DNA of 64,000 bases from DAOULT01 sp964646625 (lineage in GTDB: Bacteria > Chloroflexota > Anaerolineae > CAZYHC01): positions 3,703 to 67,702 of the forward strand of contig CAZYHC010000022.1 in assembly GCA_964646625.1 (NCBI GenBank). Reading direction: 5' to 3'. Position numbers and translations under genes: made by a program. Under the pieces are notes generated by a model that worked only from the letters and a program-made list of their open reading frames with translations, was not told where the DNA came from and ran no database searches. Shown piece after piece: positions 43,148 to 52,231 of the stretch; the first letter of the stretch is position 1, and each line of letters starts with the position of its first letter.

Positions 43148-44341
43148 ATGCCCTATTGGGATGGCTACGAAACGAGGATGATTAGCTCGAGGGAAGGACT
43201 GTTGAGTCTGGAGCGGGAGTGGGGGGAACTGTTGGACTCCAGCTCCTCGGCCAACATCTTTCTCACCTGGGAATGGCTCTCCACCTGGTGGCAGTTTTAC
43301 GGCCAGGGCAAGCGCCTGCTGGTGCTGGCTATCAGACGCAAAGGGAACCACCAACTGGTCGGCCTGGCGCCGCTGGTCGTGATCGAGGAGAAACTGCCCG
43401 TTTCTCTTATCAGCGGCCGGCGGATCACCTTCATGGGCACCGGCGCAGCTTACTCGGACCACCTGGATTTCATCGTGCGCGGGGGAGAGGAAGAGGCGGT
43501 CATGGCTTGCGTGCTGGCTTTTCTGGAAGAGCACCGCCACGAGTGGGATTCCCTGGACCTGCCCAGTTGGCCGGAAGATTCGCCCCAGCGGGCCTGTTTT
43601 ATGGCCCTGATTCAGGGCAGGTATCGATGCTACGAGGAAGTGAGCGGCATCTGTCCCTTCATCTCCCTGAACGGAGGGTGGGACGCTTATCGGAAACGCC
43701 TGAGCTCCAGTTTACGTAAAAAACTGAGACGTCGCCAGCGTAACCTGGAGAGAGATTATCCCGGTCAGGTTAAGTTCCAATGGGTGGAACGAGCCTCCGA
43801 GCTGCCAGCGGCCATGGATGCCCTGATAGCCTTGCATAAGAAGCTTTGGCGGGAACGTGGGGACTCAGGCAGTTTCAGCGACCCCACCTTTAATACCTTC
43901 CATCGCCGTGTAGCTGAGCTGTTCTTGCAGAAAGATTGGTTGCGCTTCTACACTCTAAGTATAGAAGATAGGATCGTTGCGGCTGATTATTACTTTAGAT
44001 ATGGAGATAGATGGTATTCTTATCAGAGCGGATGGGACCCTGATTGGGCTAAGTATGGTCTAGGAGCGCTCCTCCTGAGCCACAGCATCGAACGAGCCGC
44101 CGCCGAAGGGAGCGAAGAGGTGGACTTCCTGCGTGGCGATGAGGATTACAAATACCGCTGGACCGACTCGGAAAGAGAAGAGAGACGCTTGTGGGTGTTT
44201 AACACCCATCGCCGGGGTCAATTGGTTAGAATAAATACTATCGCCCTCAGGGGATTGAGAAGCTACGGAAGAAGGGCCAGAGACTATGGCAAAAACATGC
44301 TCTCCACTCTTGAAGAAAGCCTGAAGCTGGTTAAGCGGTAA
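43148..44341 (+). CDS. GNAT/BioF2-like acyltransferase of polysaccharide loci (CelD-like)
   Basis: 397 residues. Features of the BioF2/CelD-like GNAT family: WEWLSTWWQFYG near residue 40, GTGAAYSDHLDF, LRKKLRRRQRNLER, and the late core SYQSGWDPDWAKYGLGALLL, FLRGDEDYKYRW. Members use acyl-CoA or acyl-ACP or aminoacyl-tRNA to modify sugars or peptides; they are common in exopolysaccharide clusters. No signal or membrane segment. ATG preceded by GGAG. Confidence 0.87.
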   Translation: MPYWDGYETRMISSREGLLSLEREWGELLDSSSSANIFLTWEWLSTWWQFYGQGKRLLVLAIRRKGNHQLVGLAPLVVIEEKLPVSLISGRRITFMGTGAAYSDHLDFIVRGGEEEAVMACVLAFLEEHRHEWDSLDLPSWPEDSPQRACFMALIQGRYRCYEEVSGICPFISLNGGWDAYRKRLSSSLRKKLRRRQRNLERDYPGQVKFQWVERASELPAAMDALIALHKKLWRERGDSGSFSDPTFNTFHRRVAELFLQKDWLRFYTLSIEDRIVAADYYFRYGDRWYSYQSGWDPDWAKYGLGALLLSHSIERAAAEGSEEVDFLRGDEDYKYRWTDSEREERRLWVFNTHRRGQLVRINTIALRGLRSYGRRARDYGKNMLSTLEESLKLVKR

Positions 44342-44398
44342 GGAGCAGTAGAGTTCGGGGCCCTCTTTAACTTAAATTGCGATTTTGGGACGGGAAAA

Positions 44399-45970
44399 AT
44401 GCAAATTTCTCTAAAAACGCTGGTGCCCATACCGTCGAGAAACGGGTTCAAACCCGGTGGTTCTGTGCCATCTGGCGACAACCGGTCACAGCCAACGGTG
44501 TGGATATCCATTTCGGTGTTAGCTCTGGTCATATTTTTGGGCCCGGCATTTGGCTATTTCATCGGTATAGGAATCCCTCTCTTCTACCTGCTGGTCGCTT
44601 TTTTGGCCATGATTTTAGGGTTCGTCAGCCTGATGAAACCAGAGTTTGGTCTGCTACTGCTTGTGGCCGTCATCTTTAGTTCGATCAATGAGGTAACGGT
44701 AACTCGCTATGGTATGCCTTCGGTTAACATCTTCCTTACGCTCCTGGTGTTGCTGGCTACTTTGGCCAATAAGCTGGTTCTCAAGAGAGAGAAACTGGTG
44801 TGGGACAATCAGAATCTGCCCTTGCTCGCTTATGGCGGGATAATAATGCTCTCGGTATTCGTGGCCGTCGATCAAGAATTGGCCATCAAAGAAGGATTCC
44901 AGGATTTCATCAAGGACATGATCGTTTATTTTATCATTATCATCCTGGTGGCCTCCGAAACTTCCATCCGACGCCTGACCTGGCAGTTGTTGACCATAGG
45001 AGCGTTGTTAGGTTCGCTAGGCGTTTTTCAAGGAGTTACCGGTTCCTACGGCAACGACTTCGGCGGATTTGCCAATGTTATAAGTGATCCTCTCATCACC
45101 AATGGGGGGAAGAGAGTTTGTGGTCCTCTCGAGGATCCCAACTTTTACGCTCAGATGATGGTGATGCTTGTTCCTCTGGCCTTGTACCGGTTATGGGACG
45201 AAGTTTCTCCCAGGCTAAAGGCGATCAGCGCTTATATTTTGGCGATTTTGGTTCTCACGGTGGTTTTCACCTTTTCGCGGGGAGGATTCGTGGCCTTAGT
45301 AATCGTTCTGGCCCTGGCTGCCCTCCAGAAAAAGGTGAAGCCCGGCTACATCATTGTCGGGTTTTGCCTGTTATTGCCATTGTTGAGCTTTATCCCCGCT
45401 GAGTATGGAGAACGCATGAGCTCTTTGGATGCTTTCCTGCCCGGTGGCTCCAACCAGCCGAAAACTACTGAAAAAGACGCTTCTTTGGAGGCCAGAAGCG
45501 CCCTGGTAAAAGTAGGATGGCTCATGTTCATGGATCATCCTTTACTGGGAGTAGGGACTGAAAATTTTGTGGTCCATTCCCGGGATTATGCCCAGGAGCT
45601 CGGTCTGTTTATAAGCGAACGGGGCGGGCAGGGGGTGATGGCCCACAATTTCTATCTGCAAGTGCTGGCCGAAACAGGGGTGCTCGGCTTTGTTTGTTTT
45701 GCGGCCAGCGTTTTGTACGCCTTTGCCGGGCTTCGGGCTTCTCATGCCCAACTTAAGAAACAAGGGCGGCTTTCTTTGGCCAGCATAACCGTGTCTCTAC
45801 AACTCAGTATAGTTGGGTATCTGGTTACTGCGCTGTTTCTGCAGGGCGGCGGGTCTGATAGATGGCTTTGGTTGTTGGTAGCCATAGCCACCGCTATTAG
45901 ACAAGAAGTTCAGCGCGGCCAGAAAAAGAGACAGAGATATATGGCGGGCAGAGAATTATGCGTATCCTGA
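44399..45970 (+). CDS. O-antigen polymerase/ligase family protein (Wzy-like)
   Basis: 523 residues with 10-12 membrane segments. The large outer loop contains GGKRVCGPLEDPNFYAQ and the C-terminal loop DHPLLGVGTENFVVHSRDYA, AHNFYLQVLAETGVLGF, typical of Wzy_C/O-antigen ligase proteins that join repeat units at the outer face of the membrane. It overlaps the next glycosyltransferase by 13 bases. Confidence 0.92.
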   Translation: MQISLKTLVPIPSRNGFKPGGSVPSGDNRSQPTVWISISVLALVIFLGPAFGYFIGIGIPLFYLLVAFLAMILGFVSLMKPEFGLLLLVAVIFSSINEVTVTRYGMPSVNIFLTLLVLLATLANKLVLKREKLVWDNQNLPLLAYGGIIMLSVFVAVDQELAIKEGFQDFIKDMIVYFIIIILVASETSIRRLTWQLLTIGALLGSLGVFQGVTGSYGNDFGGFANVISDPLITNGGKRVCGPLEDPNFYAQMMVMLVPLALYRLWDEVSPRLKAISAYILAILVLTVVFTFSRGGFVALVIVLALAALQKKVKPGYIIVGFCLLLPLLSFIPAEYGERMSSLDAFLPGGSNQPKTTEKDASLEARSALVKVGWLMFMDHPLLGVGTENFVVHSRDYAQELGLFISERGGQGVMAHNFYLQVLAETGVLGFVCFAASVLYAFAGLRASHAQLKKQGRLSLASITVSLQLSIVGYLVTALFLQGGGSDRWLWLLVAIATAIRQEVQRGQKKRQRYMAGRELCVS

Positions 45971-47193
45971 GCGCGCACAATGCCCATTACCTCGCCGGCG
46001 GAGACGCCGCCAGCTTTATCAGAACCAACCGACTGTTGGAGGAGCGGGGCCATCAGGTTATCCTTTTCTCCGTTCTCCGTGACCAAAATATTCCTACGGC
46101 CTACGATCGGTACTTCCTGACGGATTTCGATACGGTGGCCCCGCTCCGAGCCGCTTTTAAGCGGTTGGAGGGAACTTTCTTCTCGCTGGAGGCCCGGCGG
46201 AAGATGGATAGGCTGCTTGAGGCTCATCCTGTAGATATCGCTCATCTGCACAACGTCTATGGCCGGATATCTTACTCCATCCTGGGCGTGTTAGAGAGCA
46301 GAGGGATACCCCTGGTGCAGACCATGCACGATTACAAACTGATCTGTGCGGTGCACGCCCTCAGTTCGAGAAACGGGGAGGTGTGTGAGCGGTGCAAGGG
46401 TGCTCGCTATTACCAGTGTGTGCTTGGAAAGTGCTCTCCTTACTCGCACCCTTTGCTTAAGAGCATCGTCCATTGTCTTGAGATGTATTTTACCCAATTC
46501 GTTCTCCATCATCCTGAGCGTATCGCCCGCTTTATCGCCCCCAGCGAATTCATGAAAAGAAAAGTGGTTGAGTTCGGGACGGCGGCGGATAAAGTAGAAG
46601 TGATCCCCAATTTCCTGGACGTGGAAGCCTACACTCCCGGCTTCGAGCACGAGGACTATTACGTTTACCTGGGGCGGCTTTCGGAGGAGAAGGGGTTGGA
46701 TATCTTGATCAAAGCGGCGCAGACCGTGCCCGACGCCAAACTGTTGCTGATCGGAGATGGCCCCGAAATGGGCAGGCTCAGGCGTCTGGCGGCGGAGATA
46801 AAGGCCCCCAACGTGCACTTTCTGGGCTATCAAGCCGGCCCCCAGCTACACGAATTGGTGAGAAAGGCCCTCTGCCTGGTTTTACCCTCGACTTGCTACG
46901 AGAACGCTCCTTTTGTCATTCTCGAAGCTTTTGCGCTGGGCACGCCGGTAATCGGGAGCCGCATGGGGGGCATCCCGGAGCTTATCGACGAGCGGCAGGA
47001 TGGTTTATTGTGCGCACCTAATGACGTGGATGATCTGAGGGAGAAGATGGTCTATCTTCTCGAGCGCCGACACACCGGTTTGATCGAGGACATGGGCCGC
47101 TACGGACGGGCTAAGGTCGAAAGGCGGTACAATGCCGCCCTTTATTATGAACGTCTCATCAGCCTCTACCGGGAGGTTCTGGCGAGCCGATAA
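45958..47193 (+). CDS. Glycosyltransferase, GT4 family
   Basis: 411 residues, GT-B fold. The N-terminal half starts RILSAHNAHYLAGGDAASFI (acceptor side); the C-terminal half has YLGRLSEEKGLDILIKAA, LLIGDGPEMGRL, and the EX7E nucleotide-sugar motif in STCYENAPFVILEAFALGTPVI. Several Cys (VCERCKGARYYQCVLGKC) in the middle form a cluster seen in some members of this group. Transfers a sugar to the lipid-linked repeat unit in the cytoplasm. Confidence 0.94.
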   Translation: MRILSAHNAHYLAGGDAASFIRTNRLLEERGHQVILFSVLRDQNIPTAYDRYFLTDFDTVAPLRAAFKRLEGTFFSLEARRKMDRLLEAHPVDIAHLHNVYGRISYSILGVLESRGIPLVQTMHDYKLICAVHALSSRNGEVCERCKGARYYQCVLGKCSPYSHPLLKSIVHCLEMYFTQFVLHHPERIARFIAPSEFMKRKVVEFGTAADKVEVIPNFLDVEAYTPGFEHEDYYVYLGRLSEEKGLDILIKAAQTVPDAKLLLIGDGPEMGRLRRLAAEIKAPNVHFLGYQAGPQLHELVRKALCLVLPSTCYENAPFVILEAFALGTPVIGSRMGGIPELIDERQDGLLCAPNDVDDLREKMVYLLERRHTGLIEDMGRYGRAKVERRYNAALYYERLISLYREVLASR

Positions 47194-47204
47194 AGGGGGA
47201 AAAA

Positions 47205-48341
47205 ATGTTTATAAAAGAACTGGAAGATTTTATTGCCACCCGAAACGGGCATTGGAACAGTATCATCACCTATCATCTTCCGATGCTGACCAGCGTGGAG
47301 ACGGCGCGGCGTTGTCCCGTGCTGTTCAAAACCATGCCTTTCCGTCCCAGCAGCGCGGGCCTGAACGTCACGGACAACTGCTGTCTGCGTTGCATCATGT
47401 GCAATCAGTGGCGGCAGAAGTCGGAACATGAACTGACGACCCGGGAGTGGCAGGACGTCATCCATCAATTGGGAGAGATAGGGATCCGCTCGGTGGGAAT
47501 GGCTGGCGGTGAGCCGCTTCTGCGGGACGACCTGGCTACCCTGGTGGCCTACGCCCGCGGCCTCGGTATGAACGTGCACATCGTGACCAATGGCTACCTT
47601 TTGGACGAACGCCGGGCCAGGGAGTTGGTCGCAGCGGGAGCAGCGGCCTTCTCTTTGTCGGTAGACGCCCTGGGAGAGACCTACGATAAAATCCGGGGGG
47701 TGCGCGGGGCGCACCAAAAGGTCCAGGCTGCCGCTCAAATTCTGGCCCGTTTAAAGGAGAGTGGCGGCTTGCATGTGGAGATTCTGGCCACCATTATGAG
47801 CCTGAACCTGGAGCATCTGCCCGCCGTAGTGGAGTGGACCAAAAGCCTGAACCTGCCGATCGTGTTCAACCTGATCGATTATACTCCCTACTTTTTCCAG
47901 GTGAAGGGCAATGCCCAATCCCTGTGGCTCGGGGAGGATGACCGCCCTAAGCTGGCCCGCCTGGTGCGCTGGCTGACGGAGATGAAAAGCAAGCACGACG
48001 GCCTTATCGGGGATAGCTACGTAGACCTGGAGTACATAGAACAGTATTTCCAGGACCCTCTACAGAAGGACATCCCCTGCGCGGCGGCGCTCACGCGCGT
48101 GTTCATCGATTCTCACGGCCAGGTGTTCGGAGGATGCTGGTCGATGGGCCATTTTGGCGATCTGCGGCAGACTTCGCTGCAAGACATCCTCTCCTCTGAA
48201 AGATATCTGGCCGCTCATCGGAAGATGTTTTTCAAACAATGCCCGGGTTGTTCGTGTGGATGTGATATCAATCTGTTGTATTCCCTCCCCCACCTTATCA
48301 GAGAGATGAACCTGCGAAGACGCTACTCAAATTCGAGCTAA
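47205..48341 (+). CDS. Radical SAM/SPASM protein in the polysaccharide locus
   Basis: 378 residues. The radical SAM CX3CX2C motif is Cys59/Cys63/Cys66 in NCCLRCIMC, followed by GMAGGEPLLRDDLATL (SAM-binding GGE). The C-terminal SPASM-type cysteines are CAAAL, GGCWSMG, and FKQCPGCSCGCDI. Such proteins modify peptides or sugars by radical chemistry with extra iron-sulfur clusters. Set between two glycosyltransferases and with GGGGG just before its ATG, it is probably a sugar- or peptide-modifying step of this pathway; actual substrate unknown. Confidence 0.9.
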   Translation: MFIKELEDFIATRNGHWNSIITYHLPMLTSVETARRCPVLFKTMPFRPSSAGLNVTDNCCLRCIMCNQWRQKSEHELTTREWQDVIHQLGEIGIRSVGMAGGEPLLRDDLATLVAYARGLGMNVHIVTNGYLLDERRARELVAAGAAAFSLSVDALGETYDKIRGVRGAHQKVQAAAQILARLKESGGLHVEILATIMSLNLEHLPAVVEWTKSLNLPIVFNLIDYTPYFFQVKGNAQSLWLGEDDRPKLARLVRWLTEMKSKHDGLIGDSYVDLEYIEQYFQDPLQKDIPCAAALTRVFIDSHGQVFGGCWSMGHFGDLRQTSLQDILSSERYLAAHRKMFFKQCPGCSCGCDINLLYSLPHLIREMNLRRRYSNSS

Positions 48342-48405
48342 CGAAATGGGCTTAATGCCTGTCCGAAAAGCGGATCAGGTATCTCGCCCAACAGGAGGAC
48401 ATGAC

Positions 48406-49620
48406 TTGAAACTGGCCGTTTTCGTAGATCAGGTGTTTTGGTTTGACGGTGAACGCTACTCTACCGACGAATCCTTCATCAAGTTTGTGACGGCGTTCGA
48501 GCCGTACTTTGAGAAAATCGTGCTCTGCGGGCGGGTGGCGGAGGAAAGAAAGACCGAAAAGTACGTCTTGAACCCGGCCAGGACGGAGGTGTGCGCTCTG
48601 CCCTTTTACCAGGATATCTACACTTTGTGGAAGGGAGGCCCGTCCGTTACACTCAGCACGTTCAGCATTTTGGCCAGGGAGGTCGAGGGCTGGGACCTGG
48701 TCTGGCTCTGCGTGCCTCATCCTCTCGCGCTCCCCTTCATCTATTTCTGTAGGCGGAAGAAAAAACCTTTCTTTATGTTCGTTCGCGAGAACCTGGTTGA
48801 GCAGATGAAACACCGCAACAGAGGGCCAAGAAAAGTGGCCGGGGTCGCGGTGGCCAGTCTGTTGGATAAATGGGTTCAGGCTTTAGCCAGGGACCACGTT
48901 ACTTTTACAGTGGGCCGGGAAATGTACCAAAGGTTCAAAAGGGACGGCAGGCCAGTGTTTGAAGCAGCCGTGCCCTTGATCTCCAAAAAAGATATAGAGC
49001 TATCCTTAGCCCGCAGAAAGCAGGGAAGAGATGAGGCCCGGCAGGCTACTCTGCTGAGCGTGGGCCGTTTAGACCCCGAAAAAGGGCTGGAATATCTCAT
49101 CGAAGCCATGCAGATCCTGGTGGAGGAACATGGATGTAGACACCAGTTTGTGCTGCACCTGGTAGGCTCAGGCCCAGAGGAGCAGCCTTTGCGAAGACAG
49201 GTCCACCGTCTGGGGCTGGAGCGATACGTCCACTTTCACGGATACGTTACCCACGGCCAGGAACTCTTTGAGCGGTACAGAACTGCTTCCGTGTTCATCC
49301 TTCATTCTTTCACGGAAGGAATTCCCCAGGTTTTGTTAGAGGCGATGGCCTGTGGGACGCCTGTGGTAGCTACGAAGGTGGGCGGCATTCCCTACCTGAT
49401 TACCGACCACCACGACGGTTTGTTGGTTGAACCGGCCCGGCCTCGACAGATCTCGGAAGCGGTCCTGCGTATTATTGGGGATGAGATTCTCAGAGGGCAG
49501 TTGATAGAGAACGCTTTTCAAACTGTCTTGCATTACACCCTCGAAGCTGAGCGAGACCGGGTGCTGACCATCCTGCGGCAGTTCCAACTTTTGCCCCCAC
49601 AAGGAGATAAAGAACAGTGA
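48406..49620 (+). CDS. Glycosyltransferase, GT4 family
   Basis: 404 residues from the TTG at 48406, chosen because AGGAGG stands seven bases before it and the family begins at KLAVFVDQVFW; an ATG at 48346 is possible but lacks a ribosome site. GT-B fold with SVGRLDPEKGLEYLIEAM, LVGSGPEEQPL, and the EX7E-type motif FTEGIPQVLLEAMACGTPVV. Its end overlaps the next gene (GTGA). Confidence 0.92.
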   Translation: MKLAVFVDQVFWFDGERYSTDESFIKFVTAFEPYFEKIVLCGRVAEERKTEKYVLNPARTEVCALPFYQDIYTLWKGGPSVTLSTFSILAREVEGWDLVWLCVPHPLALPFIYFCRRKKKPFFMFVRENLVEQMKHRNRGPRKVAGVAVASLLDKWVQALARDHVTFTVGREMYQRFKRDGRPVFEAAVPLISKKDIELSLARRKQGRDEARQATLLSVGRLDPEKGLEYLIEAMQILVEEHGCRHQFVLHLVGSGPEEQPLRRQVHRLGLERYVHFHGYVTHGQELFERYRTASVFILHSFTEGIPQVLLEAMACGTPVVATKVGGIPYLITDHHDGLLVEPARPRQISEAVLRIIGDEILRGQLIENAFQTVLHYTLEAERDRVLTILRQFQLLPPQGDKEQ

Positions 49621-50654
49621 AAGAGACCGCACCCCGGAACCCTACCGTCTCCATAATCGTTCCCGTTTACAATGAAAGGGAATACATCGAAAAATGTATA
49701 CAATCACTGATGGCCCAGGACTACCCTGATATAATAGAAATCTTGTGCGTGGATGGTGGCTCGCCAGATGGGACGCGCCAGATTATCCACCACGTTCAAA
49801 AAGATTGCCCCAAGATCAGGTTGCTTGACAATCCGTATAGAGTGCAAACCGTAGCTCTGAACGTGGGAATAGAGCAGGCTAAGGGAGAGATCGTGGCGCG
49901 CATAGACGCTCACGGCTTTTACGCGAGGGATTACATCAGCCAATGTGTCGCTCATTTGATCGAAACGGGAGCCGGTAACGTGGGAGGCGCGGCCCAACCG
50001 ATGCCCGGTAACTCCCTCATAAGTAAGTTGATAGCGTTTGCTCACGAAAGCAGATTCGGGATAGGGGTCGCCAAATTCCGCCGTCGGTCGGGTGGGGGGT
50101 GGGTTGATACGGTCTGGCCGGGGTTTTATTGGAGGCGCGTCTTCGACGAGATTGGGCTTTACCGCCCGGAGCTTACCCGCAACGAAGACGTCGAATTCAA
50201 CGCCCGTCTGAGAGCACACGGGTATGGCATTTACCTTTCTCCCCAAATCAGGGCCTATTACTTTCCTCGCCAAGATTTGAGGGGACTTTGGGGGCAGAAT
50301 TTTGCCAATGGCGTGGGCGCCATGCAGACGCTGTTTGTCAACCCCCAGGCTTTGGGCCTTAGACATTTGATCCCTTTTCTGTTCGTGACGGGCTTGTTGG
50401 GTTCGTTGCTCATCACCCCCTGGCACGTCTTGGGCCAGGCCGCGCTGGGGGCCATAGCCGTGGCCTATGCCCTGGGCTGTATCGTCTTTTCTTTGCAGAT
50501 AGGATTGAAACACGGCCTGGGGTATGCCGCGCTGATGCCTTTTGTATTTTTCACCATTCATCTCAGCTACGGGCTGGGTTCGATGTGGGGGTTGGCTAAA
50601 TTCGGCTCCCGTAGAAGGAGGAATGTTGAGAGCCATTTCACTGATGTATCATGA
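49617..50654 (+). CDS. Glycosyltransferase, GT2 family (membrane-attached)
   Basis: 345 residues. GT-A fold with VSIIVPVYNEREYIEKCIQS, the DxD-like IDAHGFY, and the downstream NEDVEFNARLRAHG. Two to three membrane segments fill the C-terminus (about 255-330), as in ExoA/succinoglycan-type enzymes, so it likely works on lipid-linked sugars at the membrane. GTG start overlaps the previous stop. Confidence 0.93.
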   Translation: MKETAPRNPTVSIIVPVYNEREYIEKCIQSLMAQDYPDIIEILCVDGGSPDGTRQIIHHVQKDCPKIRLLDNPYRVQTVALNVGIEQAKGEIVARIDAHGFYARDYISQCVAHLIETGAGNVGGAAQPMPGNSLISKLIAFAHESRFGIGVAKFRRRSGGGWVDTVWPGFYWRRVFDEIGLYRPELTRNEDVEFNARLRAHGYGIYLSPQIRAYYFPRQDLRGLWGQNFANGVGAMQTLFVNPQALGLRHLIPFLFVTGLLGSLLITPWHVLGQAALGAIAVAYALGCIVFSLQIGLKHGLGYAALMPFVFFTIHLSYGLGSMWGLAKFGSRRRRNVESHFTDVS

Positions 50655-51438
50655 CGTCGTTAATGAAGGCCAGTTTGATTCAAGTGGCTTTCCCGGCCCG
50701 GAGGCAGCCACATATAAACTGGAGCGGGAAGATTTTGAAAGACATCTCCAGGCCATCGCCGGAGTTATAGAGGGTCAACCTGCAAAGGTCTCTGCCCTCC
50801 TGGGAGGGGCAGAGAGACAGTTTCCCTTTCTCCTTACTTTTGATGACGGTGGGGTCAGCGCCTATACCTGTATTGCCCATATGCTGGAGAGTTTGGGATG
50901 GTATGGGCATTTCTTTATCACCGCCAATCACATCGGCACCCCATCTTTCCTCAGCCATGACCAGATTCGAGCACTGAGGCACAGGGGACACGTAATAGGC
51001 AGCCATGCCTGCTCCCATCCAGACCGGATGTCACATTGTAGCGGGGAAGAATTGGTAGAAGAATGGGGCACCAGCGTAAAGATACTGTCCAGCATCCTGG
51101 GTGAACGAGTTAGCGTTGGTTCACTGCCAGGAGGATACTATTCAAAAAAGGTAGCAGAAGCCGCCTCTGCGGCAGGAATTAAAGCCCTATTTACCTCAGA
51201 GCCCACTACGAGGGGCCATTACGTGGATGGATGTTTGGTCTTAGGCCGTTACACGGTGAGGAGATGGACTTCGCCTGAAATTGCGGCCGGACTGGCTGCC
51301 GGTCAATTATCTCCACGCCTGAAGCAATCCCTTTTTTGGAATTTGAAGAAGCTGGCGAAGTCCCTTGGCGGTGAGTTCTATGGGAAAATGAGCAGGTCTT
51401 TCTGGAGCAACCCTGGCCGGAAGGTACGCACGCTATAA
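50623..51438 (+). CDS. Polysaccharide deacetylase (NodB-like) 1
   Basis: 271 residues from the ATG at 50623 (TTG at 50626 is equally likely, with AAGGAGG five bases away). NodB motif 1 FLLTFDDGG and motif 2 GSHACSHPDRM (His-x3-His for metal) are present; SVGSLPGGYYS is motif 3-like. Removes N- or O-acetyl groups from sugars. No signal peptide, so it may act in the cytoplasm or be paired with the second deacetylase. It overlaps the preceding glycosyltransferase by 32 bases. Confidence 0.87.
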   Translation: MLRAISLMYHDVVNEGQFDSSGFPGPEAATYKLEREDFERHLQAIAGVIEGQPAKVSALLGGAERQFPFLLTFDDGGVSAYTCIAHMLESLGWYGHFFITANHIGTPSFLSHDQIRALRHRGHVIGSHACSHPDRMSHCSGEELVEEWGTSVKILSSILGERVSVGSLPGGYYSKKVAEAASAAGIKALFTSEPTTRGHYVDGCLVLGRYTVRRWTSPEIAAGLAAGQLSPRLKQSLFWNLKKLAKSLGGEFYGKMSRSFWSNPGRKVRTL

Positions 51439-51497
51439 CCTTTTTTAACCATTTTTAACGGTCTATTTACGCCAGACTGACCTCGATGTGTTATAAT
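51437..51497 (+). promoter_or_regulatory. Phased-repeat promoter 2 of the polysaccharide locus
   Basis: AAC ends at 51437, 51447 and 51457 within TTTTTAACCATTTTTAAC, a TTTACG at 51466 and TATAAT at 51492-51497. Order and spacing equal promoter 1 base for base (48 bp from TTTAAC to TATAAT). It splits the locus into two transcription units, the second starting at the initiating sugar transferase. Confidence 0.75.
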
Positions 51498-51567
51498 GCT
51501 ATTATGATGCTATGAAGGAAGGCCGGAGGCTTCGGCTGGAAGCGACGGGCCCGAGAACGTGGTTTTG

Positions 51568-52170
51568 ATGAGGAGGACTGTGATTAAGCGAGCATTTGAT
51601 CTGGCGGCTTCTCTGCTGGGTTTAATAGTACTGGCGCCCCTTTTCGTGATAGTGGGGGTGCTGATTAAACTTGATTCCCCCGGCCCGGTTTTTTTCAAAG
51701 GCGAAAGGATAGGCCAGAATGGAAAGCCTTTCCTACAGTATAAATTCCGCACCATGAGCCGCGGGGCGGAAAAACAGGGGTCGGTGACCTGCAAAGACGA
51801 CCCCAGGGTGACCAGGCCGGGCACATATCTACGCCAGACAAAAATAGACGAACTTCCTCAGCTAATCAACGTGGTGAAGGGAGAGATGAGCCTGGTCGGT
51901 CCCCGACCGGAAGAAGCCCATTACACAGCCTATTACCCTGATAAGCGGAAACAAGTGCTGGCAGTAAAGCCGGGGATAACCGGTCTGGCGCAGCTAAGAT
52001 ATAGAGATGAAGCCTCTTTGCTGACGGGCCCCGATTACGAAAAAAAATATCGTGAACATATCCTGCCCCAAAAACTAAACATAGATTTACATTATATCAG
52101 AAATCGATCTTTTCTCCTGGATCTGCAAATTGTACTGGAAACGCTGCTCCCCGTTAAATTAACAGGTTAG
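51568..52170 (+). CDS. Initiating sugar transferase (undecaprenyl-phosphate, PglC/WcaJ C-terminal type)
   Basis: 200 residues. One hydrophobic segment (ASLLGLIVLAPLFVIVGVLI) followed by the family signatures SPGPVFFKGERIGQNGKPF, YKFRTMSRGAE, KIDELPQLINVVKGEMSLVG, PRPEE. These short monotopic enzymes transfer a phosphosugar from UDP-sugar to undecaprenyl phosphate and start repeat-unit synthesis. GTG at 51559 or GTG at 51580 (behind GAGGAGG) are alternative starts. Confidence 0.93.
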   Translation: MRRTVIKRAFDLAASLLGLIVLAPLFVIVGVLIKLDSPGPVFFKGERIGQNGKPFLQYKFRTMSRGAEKQGSVTCKDDPRVTRPGTYLRQTKIDELPQLINVVKGEMSLVGPRPEEAHYTAYYPDKRKQVLAVKPGITGLAQLRYRDEASLLTGPDYEKKYREHILPQKLNIDLHYIRNRSFLLDLQIVLETLLPVKLTG

Positions 52171-52200
52171 AGGGAATCGTGCTCAGGCCTTAATGAAGAC

Positions 52201-52231
52201 TACCAAATGGAGACTACCAATGGAGACAGAT
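52201..52231. repeat. Tandem repeat at the start of the aminotransferase gene
   Basis: ACTACCAAATGGAG then ACTACCAATGGAGAC: two units of about 13 bp. It supplies possible starts and ribosome-site-like GGAG pieces. A related A-rich quasi-repeat lies inside the same gene at about 52565-52610. Confidence 0.6.

Noticed and set aside
49704..50636. 310-codon minus-strand frame
   Set aside because: Antisense of the GT2 gene; no recognisable content.
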